In this document: in pieces, positions 1 through 6,756 of the stretch | How the letters are laid out: the number at the start of each line of letters is the position of its first letter | How positions within the stretch are numbered: the first letter of the stretch is position 1 | Assembly: GCA_964547415.1 (NCBI GenBank) | Contig: CAZJNX010000168.1 | Span: 1-10,702, forward strand | Direction of reading: 5' to 3' | Origin: CAZJNX01 sp964547415 | GTDB lineage: Bacteria; Pseudomonadota; Alphaproteobacteria; Rhizobiales; Amorphaceae | DNA length: 10,702 nt | Position numbers and translations under genes: made by a program | The notes under the pieces: generated by a model | The model's input: only the letters and a program-made list of their open reading frames with translations | The model's database searches: none | Told to the model about the DNA's origin: nothing

Positions 1-172
1 GTGGATCGACCTCGCCTTGGTGAGCCCGAGCTCAAAAAACACAGTTGCCCCCCGGCTGCTCGCCGTCCGCCGCAGCCTGCAAACGTCCCGATCGCCGGCC
101 GCGGTCGGGCCATCTCGCCGACGCACGCCGTCCAGCTCGCGGCGCTGCCGCGTCGCCGGTCCATTCCGCTGG

Positions 173-213
173 TGGGACGACTCTGCCGACATTCCGCCGG
201 AGCCGACCCTTCC
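173..213 (+). repeat. Dispersed intergenic repeat, copy 1
   Basis: A 41-base segment recurs at 10214-10254 in the same orientation with 36 of 41 identical positions. It reads TGGGACGA, then four variable bases (CTCT here, AGAG in the other copy), then an identical 25-base core at 185-209 beginning GCCGACATTCCGCCGGAGCC, then YTCC. Both copies are intergenic. A short matching block containing GCGCGAGCCTC follows each copy (about 285 here, 10262 in the other). Seen directly; a REP-like or small non-autonomous element is inference. Confidence 0.8.
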
Positions 214-218
214 CAAAC

Positions 219-289
219 CGCGCCGGGCGTGGGCCGGGTCAAGGCCAACGAGCCGAAGGCGTGCCTTGACGCGGCCCACGCCCGGCGCG
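219..289. repeat. 27-bp inverted repeat (stem-loop) downstream of moaE
   Basis: Arms 219-245 and 263-289 pair at 26 of 27 positions around a 17-base loop; the only mismatch is at 237. The stem is almost all G/C, with an internal GTCAAGGC/GCCTTGAC block. It begins 44 bases past the moaE stop codon. No T-run follows on either strand, so it is not a textbook intrinsic terminator, but it could stop RNA decay or help end the pgsA-moaD-moaE transcript. It could equally be a mobile hairpin inserted next to the dispersed repeat. Confidence 0.8.
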
Positions 290-332
290 AGCCTCTCGCA
301 TGGCTGTCGGCCGAGTAGCCGCCCTCGCCCGG

Positions 333-812
333 TCAGCGGCGCCAGCGGGCGGCCGCCGCGTCGTCCGCGGCCTTCGCCTCCACCCAGCCGCCGTCCGCCC
401 CGTCCACCGGGTGCTCCTTCTTCCAGAACGGGGCGCTGGTCTTGAGGTAGTCCATCAGGAAACGGGCGGCCTCGAAGGCGGCCTCCCGATGGCGCGAGGC
501 CGCCACCACGAGGACGATGTCCTCACCCGGCCGGATCGGCCCGTGGCGGTGGACCGCGACGAGGGCCGTCAGCGGCCAGCGCTCCGCCGCCTCCCGGGCG
601 ATGCGGCCGATCTCGGCCTCCGCCATGCCCGGGTAGTGCTCGATCTCGAGGGCGGCAAGGCGCCCGCCCTCGTCCCTGCACAGCCCCGTGAAGGTGACGA
701 CGGCGCCGACGTCGTGCCGCTCCGCCGTCACCCGCGCCACCTCGGCGGCGAGGTCGAACGGCTCGCCCGTCACGCGGACATCGACGAGGGGGCCGGCCGC
801 GCCCCCGTCCAT
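333..812 (-). CDS. moaE: Molybdopterin synthase catalytic (large) subunit MoaE
   Basis: 159 residues. MoaE forms a heterotetramer with MoaD in the cytoplasm and transfers two sulfurs from the MoaD C-terminal thiocarboxylate to cyclic pyranopterin monophosphate, giving molybdopterin, the dithiolene core of molybdenum cofactor. Family landmarks visible: VVTFTGLCRDEGG (about 38-50), LEIEHYPGMAE (55-65), VHRHGPIRPGED (88-98) and MDYLKTSAPFWKKE (120-133). The last holds Lys124 and Lys131, matching the two active-site lysines of E. coli MoaE (119 and 126), and is followed by the conserved WVEA. The length is about usual, with an Ala-rich tail. The start lies five bases after the moaD stop, so the two are probably co-translated. 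Last gene of a pgsA-moaD-moaE unit, followed by the 219-289 hairpin. Identity is secure. Confidence 0.95.
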   Translation of the reverse strand: MDGGAAGPLVDVRVTGEPFDLAAEVARVTAERHDVGAVVTFTGLCRDEGGRLAALEIEHYPGMAEAEIGRIAREAAERWPLTALVAVHRHGPIRPGEDIVLVVAASRHREAAFEAARFLMDYLKTSAPFWKKEHPVDGADGGWVEAKAADDAAAARWRR

Positions 813-817
813 CGCCC

Positions 818-1069
818 TCAGCCCCCCGTCATGGGCGGGAAGAGCGCGACCTCCCGCGCCGCCCTGACGCTCGCCTCCTGGGGCACGTGGGCCTGGTCGA
901 CGGCCACGCGGATCGCCTCCGGCCGCTCCAGCGCGTGGGCGTACCCCTCCCCGCGGCCCGCGAGCCAGCGGATGAGGTCGCCCGCCGTCTCCACCTCCGG
1001 GGGAAGGTCCACCTCCTCCTCCGGCAAACCCACCCGTTCGCGCACCCAGGCGAAATACTTCAGCTTCAT
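818..1069 (-). CDS. moaD: Molybdopterin synthase sulfur carrier subunit MoaD
   Basis: 83 residues, the normal size for this ubiquitin-fold (beta-grasp) sulfur carrier. It starts MKLKYFAWVRERVG and ends ...LFPPMTGG. The terminal Gly-Gly is the site that MoeB adenylates and that is then converted to the thiocarboxylate used by MoaE. The ATG at 1069 is chosen because it overlaps the pgsA stop in an ATGA (1066-1069), a typical translational-coupling junction, and because the family motif begins there; the open frame continues upstream but only as a shadow of pgsA. moaE follows after five bases. Co-transcription with pgsA and moaE is inferred from the spacing. Confidence 0.94.
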   Translation of the reverse strand: MKLKYFAWVRERVGLPEEEVDLPPEVETAGDLIRWLAGRGEGYAHALERPEAIRVAVDQAHVPQEASVRAAREVALFPPMTGG

Positions 1070-1650
1070 TCCGTCCGTCCGTCTCCGCCGGCCGCGCTGG
1101 CCGGCATCAGGTGCTTGAGGCTGCCGCGCAGGTAGTCGACGCCGGTCGCCACCGTCACGAAGGCGGCGAGCCACAGGAGCGTGACCCCGATCCACCAGGC
1201 GATGAAGGCGCCGAAGTTCGCCACCGGCGCGGCGATCAGGAAGCCCGTGGCGACGAGCTGGAGCGTCGTCTTCCACTTGGCGAGCCCGCTCACCGCGATG
1301 ACGACCCCGGACCCGCCGAGATACTCGCGCAGGCCCGAGACGAACACCTCCCGCGCGAGGATGAGGGCGACGGCGAGGGCGTGAACGGTGGGGATCGTCC
1401 CGTCGGCCACCAGCATGAGGAGGGCGACGGCCACCAGCATCTTGTCGGCGATCGGGTCGAGCATCCGCCCGAGGTCCGAGCCCTGGTCGAGCTTCCGGGC
1501 GAGGTAGCCGTCGAGCCAGTCCGTCGCCGCCGCCGCCACGAAGAGGGCGAACGCCGTCCACCGCGCCCAGTCGGCCGGCACCAGCAGCGCCAGCGCCACC
1601 AGGGCGACCGCCGCGATGCGGGCGACGGTGAGGTACGTCGGTAGGGTCAT
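1066..1650 (-). CDS. pgsA: CDP-diacylglycerol--glycerol-3-phosphate 3-phosphatidyltransferase
   Basis: 194 residues, normal for the family. The integral membrane enzyme makes phosphatidylglycerol phosphate from CDP-diacylglycerol and glycerol 3-phosphate, the committed step to phosphatidylglycerol and cardiolipin. The CDP-alcohol phosphotransferase signature DGx2ARx8Gx3Dx3D is complete at residues 47-69 (Asp47, Gly48, Ala51, Arg52, Gly61, Asp65, Asp69). Several hydrophobic spans follow (about 72-100, 118-150, 152-170), with the PgsA-typical EVFVSGLREYLGG at 101-113 and KWKTTLQ at 126-132. The N-terminus LPTYLTVARI matches the usual NLPNLLTLSRI-type start, which fixes the ATG at 1650. A clear Shine-Dalgarno is not visible. 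In many alphaproteobacteria uvrC precedes pgsA; here a divergent gene lies upstream instead. Confidence 0.95.
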   Translation of the reverse strand: MTLPTYLTVARIAAVALVALALLVPADWARWTAFALFVAAAATDWLDGYLARKLDQGSDLGRMLDPIADKMLVAVALLMLVADGTIPTVHALAVALILAREVFVSGLREYLGGSGVVIAVSGLAKWKTTLQLVATGFLIAAPVANFGAFIAWWIGVTLLWLAAFVTVATGVDYLRGSLKHLMPASAAGGDGRTE

Positions 1651-1855
1651 GGCGCGCGTGGCGGTCCGGTCGGTGTCCGAGGGAGGCGGGAGGCTGGCAC
1701 CGGCGGCCCGGCTTGTCCAGCCGTCTTCCCGCAGGACGGACCGCCGACAAACGTCAACGTCCGCCGGAGGCGGAACGGCTATCGTGCATGCGGGTCGCGC
1801 CCGCGGCACCGGCGGGCCGCTTCCTGCCGCCGCACCCCATCCGGGAGAGAACCTG

Positions 1856-2689
1856 ATGAGACCGTCCCCCACCATCCGCCGCCGCGCCGCGCGCGGCCTC
1901 GCCGCCGCCCTCGCCGCGGGCGCCGTCGCCCTCGCCGGGCCCGCGGGCGCCCAGGACAGCCTCACCGAGGCGGAGGTCCGCGGCTTCCTCGAGCCGCTCG
2001 CGGACCGGGCGCAGGAGGCCGTCGCGGACGGCGACTGGCGCGGCATCATGCAGTGGTACCGCACCCACATCGCCCCGCGCGCCACCTTCGCCGTCAGCGG
2101 CTCGGTCATCGCCGGGCGCGGTCCCGTCGTGAATTACCAGGCCACGTTCGACCGGCGCGACCTCGCGCGCTTCATGGGCATGGGCATGATGCGCCCGGCC
2201 GGCATGGGCCGCGGCCCGGGCCGCGGCGGCGGCCGCAACCGGGACGGGGGCGGCGCCGGCCCCATGGCCGCCATGGGCCTTTCCGACTACGACGCCTCCA
2301 TGGAGGTCCTGCGCGTCACCATCCTGCCGAACGGCGAGGCGAGCGCCAGCGTGGTGGTGGAGGAGAGCGGGATGGTCCGCATGCCCCGCCGCGGGCCGGG
2401 CCGCAGGGCCGGTGCCGGCGGCCAGCGCCGGGCCGCCGACGCCGGCGAGGTCTTCGACGAGGACATGGCGCTCGACGACGAGGACGCGATGGAGGCGGAC
2501 GAGGCGACGACGCCGGCCGCGGGCGAGGGCCCGGGAGAGCGGCGGCGAGCGCGCGGCCAGCGGCGCCGCGGACCGGTCGTCTTCCACTCGACGAGCCGCT
2601 GCGACCTGCGCGTCGCGCCCGGCGGCGAGAACCAGGACGGCGAGCTGCAAATCACCCTCGCCGCCTGCGACATCGTCACCACCATGTGA
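1856..2689 (+). CDS. Exported protein of possible NTF2/SnoaL-like fold with low-complexity insertions
   Basis: 277 residues. ATG 1856 is preceded by GGAGAGA (1844-1850) at five bases. A Sec-type signal peptide is plain: basic RRRAAR, an Ala-rich hydrophobic stretch, then AGA|QDS with likely cleavage after residue 32. The mature start (about 36-106) has a helix and TF-V-SGS-NYQATFDR pattern reminiscent of NTF2/SnoaL-like proteins, and strands resume at 145-172 and 240-277. Two low-complexity blocks interrupt it: Met/Gly/Arg-rich (about 107-141) and a longer one (about 176-239) that runs from Arg/Gly-rich through an acidic Asp/Glu stretch to Arg-rich again. Cys249 and Cys270 near the C-terminus could form a disulfide in the periplasm. 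The fold assignment is tentative and the function unknown. The stop overlaps the start of the next gene, so the two are probably expressed together. Confidence 0.82.
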   Translation: MRPSPTIRRRAARGLAAALAAGAVALAGPAGAQDSLTEAEVRGFLEPLADRAQEAVADGDWRGIMQWYRTHIAPRATFAVSGSVIAGRGPVVNYQATFDRRDLARFMGMGMMRPAGMGRGPGRGGGRNRDGGGAGPMAAMGLSDYDASMEVLRVTILPNGEASASVVVEESGMVRMPRRGPGRRAGAGGQRRAADAGEVFDEDMALDDEDAMEADEATTPAAGEGPGERRRARGQRRRGPVVFHSTSRCDLRVAPGGENQDGELQITLAACDIVTTM

Positions 2690-3594
2690 CGGCCGCCGTG
2701 GCCTCCTCACCGGCCGCCCCGGCGGAGGCGGCCGATACCCGCCGGATCGCCCTGCCGGACGGGCGCGCCCTCGGCCTCGCCACCCTCGGCGAGCCGTCGG
2801 GCGCGCCCGTCGTCTTCCTGCACGGCTTCCCGTCGAGCCGCCACGAGGGGCGCCTCTACCACGAGGCCGCCCGTGCCGCGGGCGTGTGCCTGCTGGCGCC
2901 GGACCGGCCCGGCGTCGGCCTGTCGGACCCGCTCCCCGGGCGCGCCGTCACCGATTTCCCGGCCGACGTGGCGGGCCTTCTGGACGCCCTCGGCATCGGG
3001 ACGGCGCGCATCCTCGGCGCCTCGGGCGGCGCGCCCTATGCCCTCGCCACCGCGGCCCTCCGGCCGGAGCGGGTGGCGGCGGTCGCGACGGTGGCCGGGC
3101 TCGGACCGCCGACGGAGCGGGCGGCGATCGACGCCATGAGCCCGACCGCCCGCCTCGCCTTCGCCCTCGCCCGCCGCGCCCCCCGGGCCTTCCGGATCGG
3201 CTACGGCACCCTCGCCCGCGTCGTGGCCCGCCGTCCGGCCCTCGCCTTCCGCCTCGGCGGCACGGCGCCGCCCGACGCCGCCGTCCTGAAGCGGCCGCAC
3301 GTTCACGCCACCATGCTGGCGGCGATCGGCGAGGCGTTCCGGCAGGGCCCGCCCGCGGCGGTGGAGGAGCTGTCACTCGTCGCGCGGCCCTGGGGCTTCT
3401 GCCTGTCGGAGGTCTCCCGCCCCCTCACCGCCTGGCACGGCACGGCGGACGAGACCGTGCCCGTCGCCATGGCCGCGGCGATCGTGGACGCCGTGCCGGG
3501 CGCGCGGCGGCGGACCGTGGAGGGCGAGGGGCACCTGTCGCTCCCCGTCCGCCACGGCGAGACGATCCTCCGCGCGCTCCTCGCCGCCGGGTGA
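2686..3594 (+). CDS. Alpha/beta hydrolase
   Basis: 302 residues from GTG 2686, with no signal peptide, so probably cytoplasmic. Fold landmarks in order: oxyanion-loop HGFPSS (46-51), DRPGVGLSD (73-81), nucleophile elbow GASGG (111-115, Ser113), acid in HGTADETVP (Asp255) and final His in GEGHLSLP (His283). The catalytic triad therefore looks complete. Length and layout fit the common serine-hydrolase branch; epoxide hydrolases and haloalkane dehalogenases use Asp as nucleophile, so those are unlikely. GTG 2686 is preferred because it overlaps the upstream stop in GTGA (2686-2689); GTG 2698 is a possible alternative and would remove only four residues. Substrate cannot be read from sequence. 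The tight coupling to the exported protein before it suggests a shared transcript, not necessarily a shared pathway. Confidence 0.9.
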   Translation: MTAAVASSPAAPAEAADTRRIALPDGRALGLATLGEPSGAPVVFLHGFPSSRHEGRLYHEAARAAGVCLLAPDRPGVGLSDPLPGRAVTDFPADVAGLLDALGIGTARILGASGGAPYALATAALRPERVAAVATVAGLGPPTERAAIDAMSPTARLAFALARRAPRAFRIGYGTLARVVARRPALAFRLGGTAPPDAAVLKRPHVHATMLAAIGEAFRQGPPAAVEELSLVARPWGFCLSEVSRPLTAWHGTADETVPVAMAAAIVDAVPGARRRTVEGEGHLSLPVRHGETILRALLAAG

Positions 3595-3690
3595 GGCGCC
3601 GGCGGGGCGAAAATCAGCCTGACGGGCATGGCGCGGGCTTGCCCGCCGGGCACGCCCGCGCGCATCGGTCGGACGATGGGTCCGGCGAAG

Positions 3691-3695
3691 GGAGG
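3691..3695 (+). promoter_or_regulatory. Ribosome binding site that decides the dehydrogenase start
   Basis: AAGGGAGG (3688-3695) is a near-perfect anti-16S match. It abuts ATG 3696 directly, with zero spacing, but stands six bases before GTG 3702. Initiation at GTG 3702 is therefore favoured over the upstream ATG, which would add only Met-Thr. Confidence 0.7.
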
Positions 3696-3701
3696 ATGAC
3701 C

Positions 3702-4793
3702 GTGGCACAGGACTACAGGATCGCCGTCCTGCCCGGCGACGGGATCGGCACCGAGGTGACCCCGCCCGCCCTCGCGGTCGCCGAAGCCGCGCTCGCGCGC
3801 ACCGGCGGCGGGCGCCTCGCGACCCGCGAGATCCGGGCGGGCGCGGGGCTCTACCGGGAGACGGGCGTGGCGCTGCCCGAGGCGGGCCTCAGGGAAGCGG
3901 AGGCGGCGGACGCGATCTTCCTCGGCGCCATGGGCCTTCCGGACGTGCGCACCCCCGACGGCACGGAGGCGAGCCCCCAGCTCGACCTGCGCTTCGCCTT
4001 CGACCTCTACGCGGGGCTGCGGCCCGTCAGGGCGATCCCGGGCGTCGCGCCCGTCCTTTCCGACCGGCGGGCGCGGGAGATCGACCTCCTCCTGGTGCGC
4101 GAATCGACCGAGGGCCTGTTCGCCTCCCGCGGGCGCGGCACCGTGGAGGACGACGCCGTCGCCCGGGACACCCTCGTCATCACCCGCCCGGTGTGCGAGA
4201 AGCTCTTCGACCTCACCTTCCGGGAGGCCGCCCGCCGGCGCGGCGAGGGCCGACCGGGCCGCGTCGCTCTCGTCGACAAGGCGAACGTCTTCACCTCCTT
4301 CGCCTTCATGCGGAAGGTGTTCGACGAGGCGGCCGCCCGCTTCCCCGAGACGCCCGCCGACCGCGTCTACGTGGACGCGGCCGCGCTCCTCCTCGTCACC
4401 CGGCCGTGGGACGTGGACGTCCTCGTCACGGAGAACATGTTCGGCGACATCCTGTCGGACCTCGCCGCCGGGCTCGTCGGCGGCATGGGCTACGCGCCGT
4501 CGGCCGACGTGGGCGAGGCCCGCGCCGTCTTCCAGCCCGCCCACGGCAGCGCGCCGGACATCGCGGGGACGGGCCGGGCGAACCCGGTGGCCGCGATCCT
4601 GTCGGCCGGCATGATGCTCGACTGGCTCGGCCGGCGCGCGGGCGCGCAACGGACCGTCGAGGCGGGCCGCCTCGTCGCCCGCGCGGTGGATGCGGCCTTC
4701 GCGGGCGGGTCCCTGGTGACGGCCGAGCGGGGCGGGAGCGCGGGGACGCGGGCGGTGACGGACGCGGTGCTCGCCGCCGTCGAGACGGCCTGA
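3702..4793 (+). CDS. Isocitrate/isopropylmalate-family dehydrogenase, substrate unknown
   Basis: 363 residues, usual for the beta-decarboxylating (2R,3S)-hydroxyacid dehydrogenases (3-isopropylmalate, homoisocitrate, tartrate, isocitrate enzymes), which use NAD(P) and a divalent metal in the cytoplasm. Visible landmarks: LPGDGIGTEV (10-19), substrate-loop Arg97, LRP with Arg107, RESTEGLF with Arg133, VDKANVF with Lys193, Asp225 in YVDAAALLL, NMFGDILSDLAAG with Asp249 and Asp253, GGMGYAPSADVG (260-271), and HGSAPDIAGTGRANP (281-295) for the cofactor. The catalytic Tyr normally found in REx2xGxY is Phe140 here, so it is not a standard LeuB. The 107-base gap before it (3595-3701) holds a small GCGGG-CTTG-CCCGC hairpin (3634-3645) but no convincing promoter. 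The next gene starts ten bases after its stop, suggesting a common pathway. Family is secure; substrate is not. Confidence 0.92.
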   Translation: MAQDYRIAVLPGDGIGTEVTPPALAVAEAALARTGGGRLATREIRAGAGLYRETGVALPEAGLREAEAADAIFLGAMGLPDVRTPDGTEASPQLDLRFAFDLYAGLRPVRAIPGVAPVLSDRRAREIDLLLVRESTEGLFASRGRGTVEDDAVARDTLVITRPVCEKLFDLTFREAARRRGEGRPGRVALVDKANVFTSFAFMRKVFDEAAARFPETPADRVYVDAAALLLVTRPWDVDVLVTENMFGDILSDLAAGLVGGMGYAPSADVGEARAVFQPAHGSAPDIAGTGRANPVAAILSAGMMLDWLGRRAGAQRTVEAGRLVARAVDAAFAGGSLVTAERGGSAGTRAVTDAVLAAVETA

Positions 4794-4803
4794 GGCGGGG
4801 GCG

Positions 4804-5818
4804 ATGGGGACCGAGATCCGCGTCGCCACCGTCGGGGCGGGCTACTTCGCCCNNNNNNNNNNGGATGCCGCGGGCGCGCCTCGTCGCCGTGTGCGACCGC
4901 GACCGGGAGAAGGCGGAAGGGTTCGCGCGGGCGTTCGGCGCCGAGCGGGCCTACGCGGACGCCGCGGAGATGGTGGCGCGGGAGCGGCCGGACCTTCTCG
5001 ACATCATCGCCCCGCCCGCCGCCCACCGGGAGCTCGTGGCCCTCGCCGCCGCCGAGAAGGTGAACGCGGTCTGCCAGAAGGCCTTCACCCGCTCCCTCGC
5101 CGAGGCGCGGCAGGCGGTGGCGCTCGCCCAGGAGGCGGGGATCGTGCTCGCCGTCCACGAGAACTTCCGCTTCCAGCCCTGGTACCGGGAGATCCGCCGC
5201 CTCCTCGACGAAGACGCCTTCGGCGAGGTCTACGGCCTGTCCTTCCGCCTGCGCCCGGGCGACGGTCAGGGCAAAGACGCCTACCTCGACCGGCAACCCT
5301 ACTTCCAGACCATGGAGCGCTTCCTCGTCCACGAGACGGCGATCCACTTCATCGACGTCTTCCGCTTCCTCGCGGGCGAAGCCGCATCCGTCTACGCGGA
5401 CCTTCGCCGCCTCAACCCGGCGATCGCAGGGGAGGACGCGGGCGTCCTGGTGCTCGCCCACGAGGGCGGGGTGCGGTCCGTCTTCGACGGGAACCGCCTG
5501 TCGGACCACGTGGCGGAGAACCGCCGCCTCGTGATGGGCGAGTTCTGGCTCGACGGGTCGGCGGGCGCGATCCGCCTCGACGGGGACGGGCGGCTCTTCC
5601 GCCGCGCCTTCGGCTCCAACGAGGAGCGGGCCCACCCCTACCCCTGGGAGAACCGCGGCTTTGCGGGCGACGCCGTGTTCGCTCTCCAGGCCCACGTCGT
5701 CGCCCACCTCCTCGACGGGGCGCCGCTCGAGAACGACGGGGCGGCCTACCTTCGCAACCTCGAAGTGGAGGACGCCGTCTACCGCTCGGCCGCCGAGGGC
5801 CGCCGCCTCGCCCCCTGA
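4804..5818 (+). CDS. Gfo/Idh/MocA-family oxidoreductase, interrupted by an assembly gap
   Basis: A cytoplasmic NAD(P)-dependent sugar or sugar-acid dehydrogenase-like protein. The N-terminal 16 residues before the gap (IRVATVGAGYFA) start the Rossmann fold. After the gap another frame continues for 317 residues from MPRARLVAVCDRD, so the gene is really one CDS of about 340 residues. Other landmarks: DIIAPPAAHRELV, then VCQKAFTRSLAEA (the usual E/QKP motif with Ala for Pro), ENFRFQPWYREI, and HETAIHFIDVFRFLAG, the catalytic His/Asp region of the C-terminal domain. The ten N force a frame change; a missing length divisible by three restores the frame. It starts ten bases after the dehydrogenase stop and its own stop lies five bases from the converging permease gene. 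Substrate unknown. Confidence 0.9.
4853..4862. other. Assembly gap (ten N)
   Basis: Ten N interrupt the oxidoreductase gene after codon 16. The reading frame before the gap does not match that after it, so ten is a placeholder and not the true missing length. Confidence 0.98.
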
Positions 5819-5828
5819 AGCGTTCAGG
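5814..5828. terminator. Stem-loop between converging genes (possible bidirectional terminator)
   Basis: CCTGAA-GCG-TTCAGG is a perfect 6-bp inverted repeat with a three-base loop. Beyond one mismatch it continues with four more pairs (5809-5812 with 5830-5833). The stop codons of both converging genes, TGA 5816-5818 (plus) and TGA read from 5826-5824 (minus), lie in opposite arms. There is no T-run, so terminator function is inferred from position only. Confidence 0.5.
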
Positions 5829-6756
5829 CGGCGGTCTCGCGGGCGGCGCCGACGCGCGAGCGGTGGGGACCGAAGAGGCACGCGAGGGCGAGGAGGACGC
5901 CCGAGACCGTGGCGATCATGCCCGCCGCGCTCACCGCGTCCCGCCCGCCGAGCCAGAGCGGCCCGTAGCCCGCGAGGACGTAGCCGAGGACGGCCGAGAC
6001 CACCGCGAAGGCGACGGACCACAGGATCTGCCGCTCGAGGCGGTTGGTCATCAGCCGTGCCGCCGCGGGCGGGCAGATGAACATGGCGATGACGATGATG
6101 GAGCCGACCGCGTCGAAGGCGGCGACGGCCGCGATTGCCGACACGACGACGAGGCAGAAGCCGATCATCCCCGTCGGCAGGCCCAGCGCCTCGGCGAAGC
6201 CCTCGTCGAAGGTGGATATCTTGAGCGGGCGCCAGAACAGGACCGCGAGGACCGTCACGAACAGGGCCGCGAGCGCGATCCGGCCGAGCTCGGGCGGCAG
6301 GGCGGCGAGCGCTTCCGGGTTGAGGAGGGAGCCCCACCCGTCCGCCTTCAGCCACACGAGGCTCTCGAGGTTGCCCATGAGGGCGTGCTCCACGTCGAGA
6401 TGGACGCTCGATGTGTCGCTTCTCTCGAGGATGAGGACGCCGCCCGCGAACATCGCCGTGAAGACGACGCCCATGGCCGCCCCCGGCTCGATCCGGCCGA
6501 GCCGCTTCACCGCCTCGATGAGGACGGCGGCGACGACGGCCGCGCCCGCCGCGCCGAGGAGCATCGGCACCGCGGCGACGGAGGCGGTCACGAGGAAGGC
6601 GACCACGATGCCCGGAAGCACCACATGGCTGATGGCGTCGCCGATGAGGGCCTGGCGGCGCAGGACGAGGAAGTTGCCCGGCAGCGCGCAGGCGACGGAC
6701 GCGAGGACCCCGATCAGGATGGGCGTCAGGCTGAACTGGACGAACTCTGCGCCCAT
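5824..6756 (-). CDS. Metal (Mn/Zn-type) ABC transporter permease, TroD/MntD-like
   Basis: 310 residues, mostly hydrophobic with about eight membrane segments, of the ABC-3 permease family. Conserved features: RRQALIGDAISHVVLPGI (33-50) after the first span, HLDVEHALMGNLESLVW (119-135), the FDEGFAEALGLP loop (183-194) expected to contact the ATPase, and VGSIIVIAMFICPPAAARL (217-235). With the preceding permease it forms the inner-membrane channel for a divalent metal delivered by the binding protein. Its ATG overlaps the upstream permease stop by one base (TGATG at 6754-6758), so the two are translationally coupled. Last gene of the importer unit. The second permease with its cytoplasmic extension and the gene order favour a manganese/Tro-type system over a single-permease ZnuB system. 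Confidence 0.93.
   Translation of the reverse strand: MGAEFVQFSLTPILIGVLASVACALPGNFLVLRRQALIGDAISHVVLPGIVVAFLVTASVAAVPMLLGAAGAAVVAAVLIEAVKRLGRIEPGAAMGVVFTAMFAGGVLILERSDTSSVHLDVEHALMGNLESLVWLKADGWGSLLNPEALAALPPELGRIALAALFVTVLAVLFWRPLKISTFDEGFAEALGLPTGMIGFCLVVVSAIAAVAAFDAVGSIIVIAMFICPPAAARLMTNRLERQILWSVAFAVVSAVLGYVLAGYGPLWLGGRDAVSAAGMIATVSGVLLALACLFGPHRSRVGAARETAA

Larger units (their letters stand above)
1..332. other. Left-edge stretch without a supported gene
   Basis: Open frames cross this stretch on the plus strand, but their translations are Pro/Arg/Ser-rich and resemble no family I know, as expected for noncoding sequence at this GC content. The recognisable contents are the dispersed repeat at 173-213 and the stem-loop at 219-289. 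I cannot say whether a gene end from outside the window enters at base 1. Confidence 0.6.

Noticed and set aside
1..318. Plus-strand gene at the left edge
   Set aside because: The frame crosses the dispersed repeat and the hairpin, the composition is Pro/Arg-rich, and it has no recognisable domain.
818..1750. 310-residue gene on the minus strand containing MoaD
   Set aside because: Only the last 83 codons match a protein family; the upstream part is Arg/Pro-rich frame-shadow of pgsA.
1651..1855. Promoter pair in the divergent pgsA/exported-protein interval
   Set aside because: TTGACG (minus, 1757-1752) and TATCGT (plus, 1780-1785) are visible, but neither has a partner hexamer at proper spacing.
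1066..2109. 347-residue extended PgsA
   Set aside because: The extension beyond ATG 1650 runs across the intergenic region and antisense to the exported protein and shows no family similarity.
3634..3645. Intrinsic terminator between hydrolase and dehydrogenase
   Set aside because: GCGGG-CTTG-CCCGC forms a five-pair stem but there is no T-run, and such short GC hairpins are common here by chance.
4804..5818. Oxidoreductase as a true pseudogene by frameshift
   Set aside because: The frame change coincides exactly with the N run; both sides are otherwise intact and fit one protein.
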